Positions 58,801 through 64,000 of a stretch of 64,000 bases of DNA are shown here, piece by piece. The stretch's first letter is position 1, and the number at the start of each line of letters is the position of its first letter. Location: NCBI RefSeq assembly GCF_900177745.1, contig NZ_FXAR01000001.1, positions 434,001 through 498,000 on the forward strand, given 5' to 3'. Source of the DNA: Corynebacterium pollutisoli. GTDB lineage: Bacteria; Actinomycetota; Actinomycetes; Mycobacteriales; Mycobacteriaceae. The notes below the pieces were generated by a model that was not told the DNA's origin, made no database searches, and was given only the letters and a program-made list of their open reading frames with translations. Both the position numbers and the translations under genes were made by a program.

Positions 58801-59238
58801 GACGTCGAGGCGCAGTTCCCGCAGGTGTTCCAGACCCTGTTCCCGGGCGGTGAGGGACGCCTCGTGCTCACCGACCCCGACGACATGCTCACCACCGGCA
58901 TCGAGGTCGAGGCACGACCCCCGGGCAAGAAGGTCAAGCGACTGTCGCTGCTGTCCGGTGGCGAGAAATCGCTCACCGCGCTGGCCATGCTCGTCGCCAT
59001 CTTCAAGGCCCGCCCCAGCCCCTTCTACGTCATGGACGAGGTCGAGGCCGCCCTCGACGACGTCAACCTCCGCCGCCTCATCGCCTTGTTCGAAGACCTG
59101 CGGCAGGACTCCCAGCTCATCGTCATCACCCACCAGAAGCCGACGATGGACGTCGCGAACGTCCTCTACGGCGTCACCATGCGTGGCGACGGCGTCACCC
59201 GCGTCATCAGCCAACGCATGAGCCCCGCGTCGGCCTGA
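55807..59238 (+). CDS. smc: Chromosome segregation protein SMC
   Basis: Condensin ATPase of 1143 residues. N-terminal head: HLKSLTLRGFKSFASATTLKF with Walker A VGPNGSGKSNVVDAL; two long coiled coils flank a hinge of about 130 residues near 495-640; the C-terminal head has LSLLSGGEKSLTALAML and the Walker B YVMDEVEAALDDVN. It works with ScpA and ScpB. GTG 55807 lies six bases after TAGCCT, leaderless. Two copies of the dispersed word are present (57411, 57747). A palindromic terminator follows the stop at once. Confidence 0.97.
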   Translation: MHLKSLTLRGFKSFASATTLKFEPGICAVVGPNGSGKSNVVDALAWVMGEQGAKTLRGGKMQDVIFAGAGDRKPLGRAEVTLTIDNSDGALPIDYTEVSITRRMFRDGAGEYEINGARARLMDIQELLSDSGIGREMHVIVGQGRLAQILESRPEERRAFIEEAAGVLKHRRRKEKAQRKLVGMQANLDRLQDLTDELGKQLKPLARQAEAAQRAQTVQATLRDARLRLAGERVHRLRREFEDADRRARLLAEQVEEVTGLLEEASGEQLEIETELETLVPQAEAAQQLWFTLSTLAERVSATARIAAERASNADVVAYNGPDPEALERRAEQADEELAELTEAVEVAAERLESIRDEVFEREEARREAEAEHMAQVRAIADRREGVVRLIAAEESLAGQVASAEQEIAHQAETLAETLRRTKTAQAEAEEVAAKITELQAERAPLEDAHIRAASEAGAADKRLDQLRDEQLERERAVYSLESRIETLRQNVPVAAVDLDWPSLASLLRTQHATAVSAALGAHAEALVGAVDEGVVEKLDGASRTVLVDAGNRGDTWRLDADLPTGATWLLDHIDADERLARTLNRLLADVALAPDLPAARAVVHADPRLRAVTPDGVLVGEGWIQAGRGAVSPVEVNTQIADAETELLDARAVLDQLSGTLEGARIAAEESRVDAAATKAALREHDQALAGWERDLARLQKQYEANRAEHQRAAERATGADARLAELRDQLDEARDRLSRVEDTDAPEEPSTHARDEANTALAQVKAMEMEATLALRTAEERAGQAAGKGEGLRRQAAHERQAKARHDEVMRKRREAAELAGVVKQGALDVAARVADATERAASERDDLARQRAELSSRLSRAKDKVGAARQQLGRLTDNAHAGDIARTQAQVRIDEAETKIVEQLGLSITDLMADYTPGEDFDRPAEEKRLARAEKDLRALGKVNPLALEEFKALEERYEFLSTQLDDVIQARKDLTGVIDEVDAKILQLFTDAWVDVEAQFPQVFQTLFPGGEGRLVLTDPDDMLTTGIEVEARPPGKKVKRLSLLSGGEKSLTALAMLVAIFKARPSPFYVMDEVEAALDDVNLRRLIALFEDLRQDSQLIVITHQKPTMDVANVLYGVTMRGDGVTRVISQRMSPASA

Positions 59239-59239
59239 G

Positions 59240-59261
59240 AAAGTGCGCAGCTGCGCACTTT
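59240..59261 (+). terminator. Palindromic terminator after smc (repeat family copy 3)
   Basis: Perfect 22-bp palindrome identical to the copy at 46845-46866 (arm AAAGTGCGCAG), starting two bases after the smc stop and followed by T. It ends 68 bases before the ftsY start. Confidence 0.75.
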
Positions 59262-59329
59262 TCGACGCCGTCGGGCGAAACCCATCGTTCAGCGTGAATA
59301 ATCGGCCCCGTGCTGACACTATGGAAGCC

Positions 59330-61189
59330 ATGAACACGACTTATCTGATCATCGGCATCGCAGTAGTCCTGATTCTGCTGCTCATCGTCCTGGTTGTCGT
59401 CGGACTCAACCGCAAGAAGTCCAAGACGGTCAGCTTCGAGAAGAAGGAGGACGACGCCCCCAAGGAGCTCACCCAGCAGGAGAAGTCCGGCAACTACCAG
59501 GCCACCGGCGGATTCAACTTCGCACCCGCGAAGGCCGACGAGCGCGAGCCCGAACTGCTCGAGGGACAGCGGCTCGGCGCCACCGAGCCCGTGCCGGAGC
59601 CGGTTGTCGAGCCGAAGCCCGAGCCTGTCGCGGAGCAGCCGGTTGATCAGCGTGACAACCTGGCGGAGGCCGCGGAGGCTCAGGAGCTGAAGTATATCGA
59701 GGGGCAGGAGCCCGTCGAGGAGCCTGTGACGGAGCCGGAGGCCGAGCTGGTCACCGAGCAGGAGCCGCTCGCCGAGCCGGCACCGGATGACGTGAAGCCG
59801 GAGGCTGAGGATCTGCCGCCGCACGAGGAGCCGACCATCCCGGAGCCGTCCGAGCTGGCGGAGCCGCTGGAGCACGAGGAGGCGACCTTCTCCCTGGACG
59901 GTGCCGCCGAGGTATCGGATTACACCCCGACCGAGCACGTCGCCGACACCCCGGCCGACACGGACACCGAGTCGGACCTGCAGCACGAGGACATCGAGGT
60001 CAGCGAGCCGGTGGGGGAGACGCTCGATGAGTTGGCAGAGGATCCGCAGCAGGAGCCCGAGGTGGATACCCCGGCCGAGGTGGAGCAGGAGACGGAGACG
60101 CAGGAGCTCGTGGAAGAGCAAGAGCGCGTCGAGGAGGAGGCCACCGAGGCCGCCGCCGCGGCTTCCGTCACCGCCGGTGCCGTCGAGGCGGCGCTGGAGC
60201 AGACCGAGGTTCCGGACACCGTTCCGGCGGACACCCCGCCCCCGGCGGAGGTCGAGGACATCGCCCCGGCGGCCGGTCGTATCGGCCGTCTGCGTGGTCG
60301 TCTGTCGCGTTCGCAGAACGTCATCGGTCAGGGTGTGCTGGGTATCCTCACCGCGGGTGACCTCGACGAGGACGCCTGGGAGGAGATCGAGGACACGCTG
60401 CTCATGGCGGATCTGGGCACCACGGTGACCATGAACGTCGTCGATTCGCTGCGGGGCAAGATCGCCGAGCGCGGTGTGTCCAGTGAGGCGGAGGCCCGCA
60501 CCATGCTGCGGGAGACCCTCATCGAGGCGTGCCACCCGGAGATGGACCGTTCCATCAAGGCGATGCCGTACCAGGGCAAGCCGGCGGTCATCCTCATCGT
60601 CGGTGTCAACGGCACCGGCAAGACCACCACCACCGGCAAGCTGGCGCGTGTGCTCGTGTCCATGGGCCACAAGGTGCTGCTCGGCGCGGCGGACACCTTC
60701 CGTGCGGCGGCGGCGGATCAGCTGGAGACCTGGGGTCGTCGCGTGGGTGCCACCACGGTGCGTGGCGCGGAGGGTGCGGATCCGGCGTCCGTCGCGTTCG
60801 ACGCGGTGGCCAAGGGTGTGGAGGAGCAGGCGGATGTCGTGCTCGTCGACACTGCGGGCCGTCTGCACACCTCGACGGGTCTCATGGATCAGCTGGGCAA
60901 GGTCAAGCGTGTCGTCGAGAAGAAGGCGGTCGTGGACGAGGTCATCCTCGTGCTCGATGCGACCGTCGGCCAGAACGGCCTGACGCAGGCGCGCGTGTTC
61001 CGGGATGTCGTGGACATCACGGGTGTGGCGCTGACCAAGCTGGACGGTACCGCTAAGGGTGGCATCGTCTTCCAGGTGCAGGAGGAGCTGGGCGTGCCGG
61101 TCAAGCTCGTCGGCCTGGGTGAGGGTGCGGATGACCTCGCGCCCTTCGAGGTCGAGGGCTTCGTGGATGCGTTGCTGGGCACGAAGTAG
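59330..61189 (+). CDS. ftsY: Signal recognition particle receptor FtsY
   Basis: SRP receptor GTPase of 619 residues. Residues 5-27 form a membrane helix (YLIIGIAVVLILLLIVLVVVG); about 45-310 is a Glu/Pro-rich acidic region (EPVPEPVVEPKPEPV and similar); the NG domain follows, with the GTP loop VGVNGTGKTTTTGKLA (near 424), DTFRAAAADQL, VDTAGRLHTS and TKLDGTAKGG. The acidic part is longer than in E. coli FtsY. ATG 59330 has CACTAT seven bases upstream; ATG 59321 is possible. A strong terminator follows. Confidence 0.96.
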   Translation: MNTTYLIIGIAVVLILLLIVLVVVGLNRKKSKTVSFEKKEDDAPKELTQQEKSGNYQATGGFNFAPAKADEREPELLEGQRLGATEPVPEPVVEPKPEPVAEQPVDQRDNLAEAAEAQELKYIEGQEPVEEPVTEPEAELVTEQEPLAEPAPDDVKPEAEDLPPHEEPTIPEPSELAEPLEHEEATFSLDGAAEVSDYTPTEHVADTPADTDTESDLQHEDIEVSEPVGETLDELAEDPQQEPEVDTPAEVEQETETQELVEEQERVEEEATEAAAAASVTAGAVEAALEQTEVPDTVPADTPPPAEVEDIAPAAGRIGRLRGRLSRSQNVIGQGVLGILTAGDLDEDAWEEIEDTLLMADLGTTVTMNVVDSLRGKIAERGVSSEAEARTMLRETLIEACHPEMDRSIKAMPYQGKPAVILIVGVNGTGKTTTTGKLARVLVSMGHKVLLGAADTFRAAAADQLETWGRRVGATTVRGAEGADPASVAFDAVAKGVEEQADVVLVDTAGRLHTSTGLMDQLGKVKRVVEKKAVVDEVILVLDATVGQNGLTQARVFRDVVDITGVALTKLDGTAKGGIVFQVQEELGVPVKLVGLGEGADDLAPFEVEGFVDALLGTK

Positions 61190-61205
61190 GCGTCGATAAG
61201 CAGGG

Positions 61206-61229
61206 AAGCGGCCTTCGGGCCGCTTTTTT
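61206..61229 (+). terminator. Intrinsic terminator after ftsY
   Basis: AAGCGGCC-TTCG-GGCCGCTT stem with a stable tetraloop, followed by TTTT. Classic rho-independent form. A copy of the dispersed word (CGTCGATAAGC, 61191-61201) lies between the stop codon and the stem. Confidence 0.92.
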
Positions 61230-61260
61230 GTTGTCTGTGTCACATTATACCTGCAAGGCT

Positions 61261-61287
61261 ATAGAAACAGTTTCTATATCTCTATAG
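61261..61287. promoter_or_regulatory. AmtR-type operator, two overlapping palindromes
   Basis: ATAGAAA-CAG-TTTCTAT (61261-61277) overlaps TTTCTAT-ATCTCT-ATAG (61271-61287). The second fits the AmtR consensus CTAT-N6-ATAG exactly. In C. glutamicum AmtR represses the amtB-glnK-glnD operon until nitrogen is short, so this is the probable control site of the operon beginning at 61347. Confidence 0.8.
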
Positions 61288-61346
61288 TTAGCCGTGTAGC
61301 CACGAACCTGTCGAGCTACAGATAACCTGACTAGGAGGGCTGAACC

Positions 61347-64000
<2,654 letters not shown>

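Noticed and set aside
59268..59277. Further copies of the dispersed word (also near 30715 and 60908)
   Set aside because: CTTTTCGACG here, CGTCGACAAGG and CGTCGAGAAGA elsewhere each differ at one end base, so they were not counted.

Overview
The window is 64 kb of high-G+C actinobacterial chromosome (about two-thirds G+C by eye). Gene content and order point to Corynebacterium. The evidence is dnaE - ilvA - treZ - treY/relS - glgX - hisDCB..hisHA-impA-hisFI - lgt - pyk - glgP - gdhA - rnc - mutM - smc - ftsY - amtB-glnK-glnD, which is close to the order known in C. glutamicum, together with a CTAT-N6-ATAG operator of the AmtR type upstream of the ammonium transporter. The species cannot be named from the sequence alone. 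I saw no rRNA, tRNA, CRISPR array, prophage or transposase. Two genes are cut by the window edges (rarD on the left, glnD on the right), and no gene-free stretch exceeds about 160 bases.

Layout. 0-7 kb: rarD (partial), a DUF6308-like gene, a DnaB-like pseudo-ATPase, dnaE and a MetE-like methyltransferase. 7-16.5 kb: two secreted proteins, ilvA, a treZ operon with two ATPase paralogues, yigZ, an S4 protein, a broken prsW gene and a membrane-anchored protein. 16.5-26.5 kb: a luciferase-like monooxygenase, a 41-residue peptide gene, relS overlapping treY, a degenerate DnaQ/BRCT protein, an HxlR regulator, glgX and a TetR regulator. 26.6-30 kb: a lipoprotein, a membrane protein, nadC and a YbjN-like protein. 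29.8-38.4 kb: histidine biosynthesis in two transcription units. 38.4-41.6 kb: a TrpC-like protein, lgt and pyk. 41.6-49.7 kb: glgP, an M20 amidohydrolase, an HNH/DUF222 gene behind SOS-like boxes, a GalT-like DUF4921 protein, a small acidic protein and glycerate kinase. 49.8-55.8 kb: gdhA, a DivIVA-like protein, YceD, rnc, mutM, an AGCS symporter and acylphosphatase. 55.8-64 kb: smc, ftsY, then amtB-glnK-glnD.

How the genes work together. treZ, treY, glgX and glgP make or mobilise glucan and trehalose. treY overlaps a small alarmone synthetase. gdhA and amtB-glnK-glnD serve nitrogen assimilation. The his genes supply the whole pathway shown except hisE, hisG and a histidinol-phosphate phosphatase. 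TIGR02234, the TrpC-like gene and lgt look like the remains of an actinobacterial trp locus.

The strongest unexplained signal is a dispersed DNA word, GCTTNTCGACG (usually followed by NC). It occurs 29 times on both strands in 64 kb, mostly inside genes and often through the rare leucine codon CTT, and twice beside terminators. Other notable points are three copies of one palindrome right after stop codons, a widespread TANNNT-N6-8-start arrangement typical of leaderless mRNAs, and several enzyme homologues that have lost catalytic residues.
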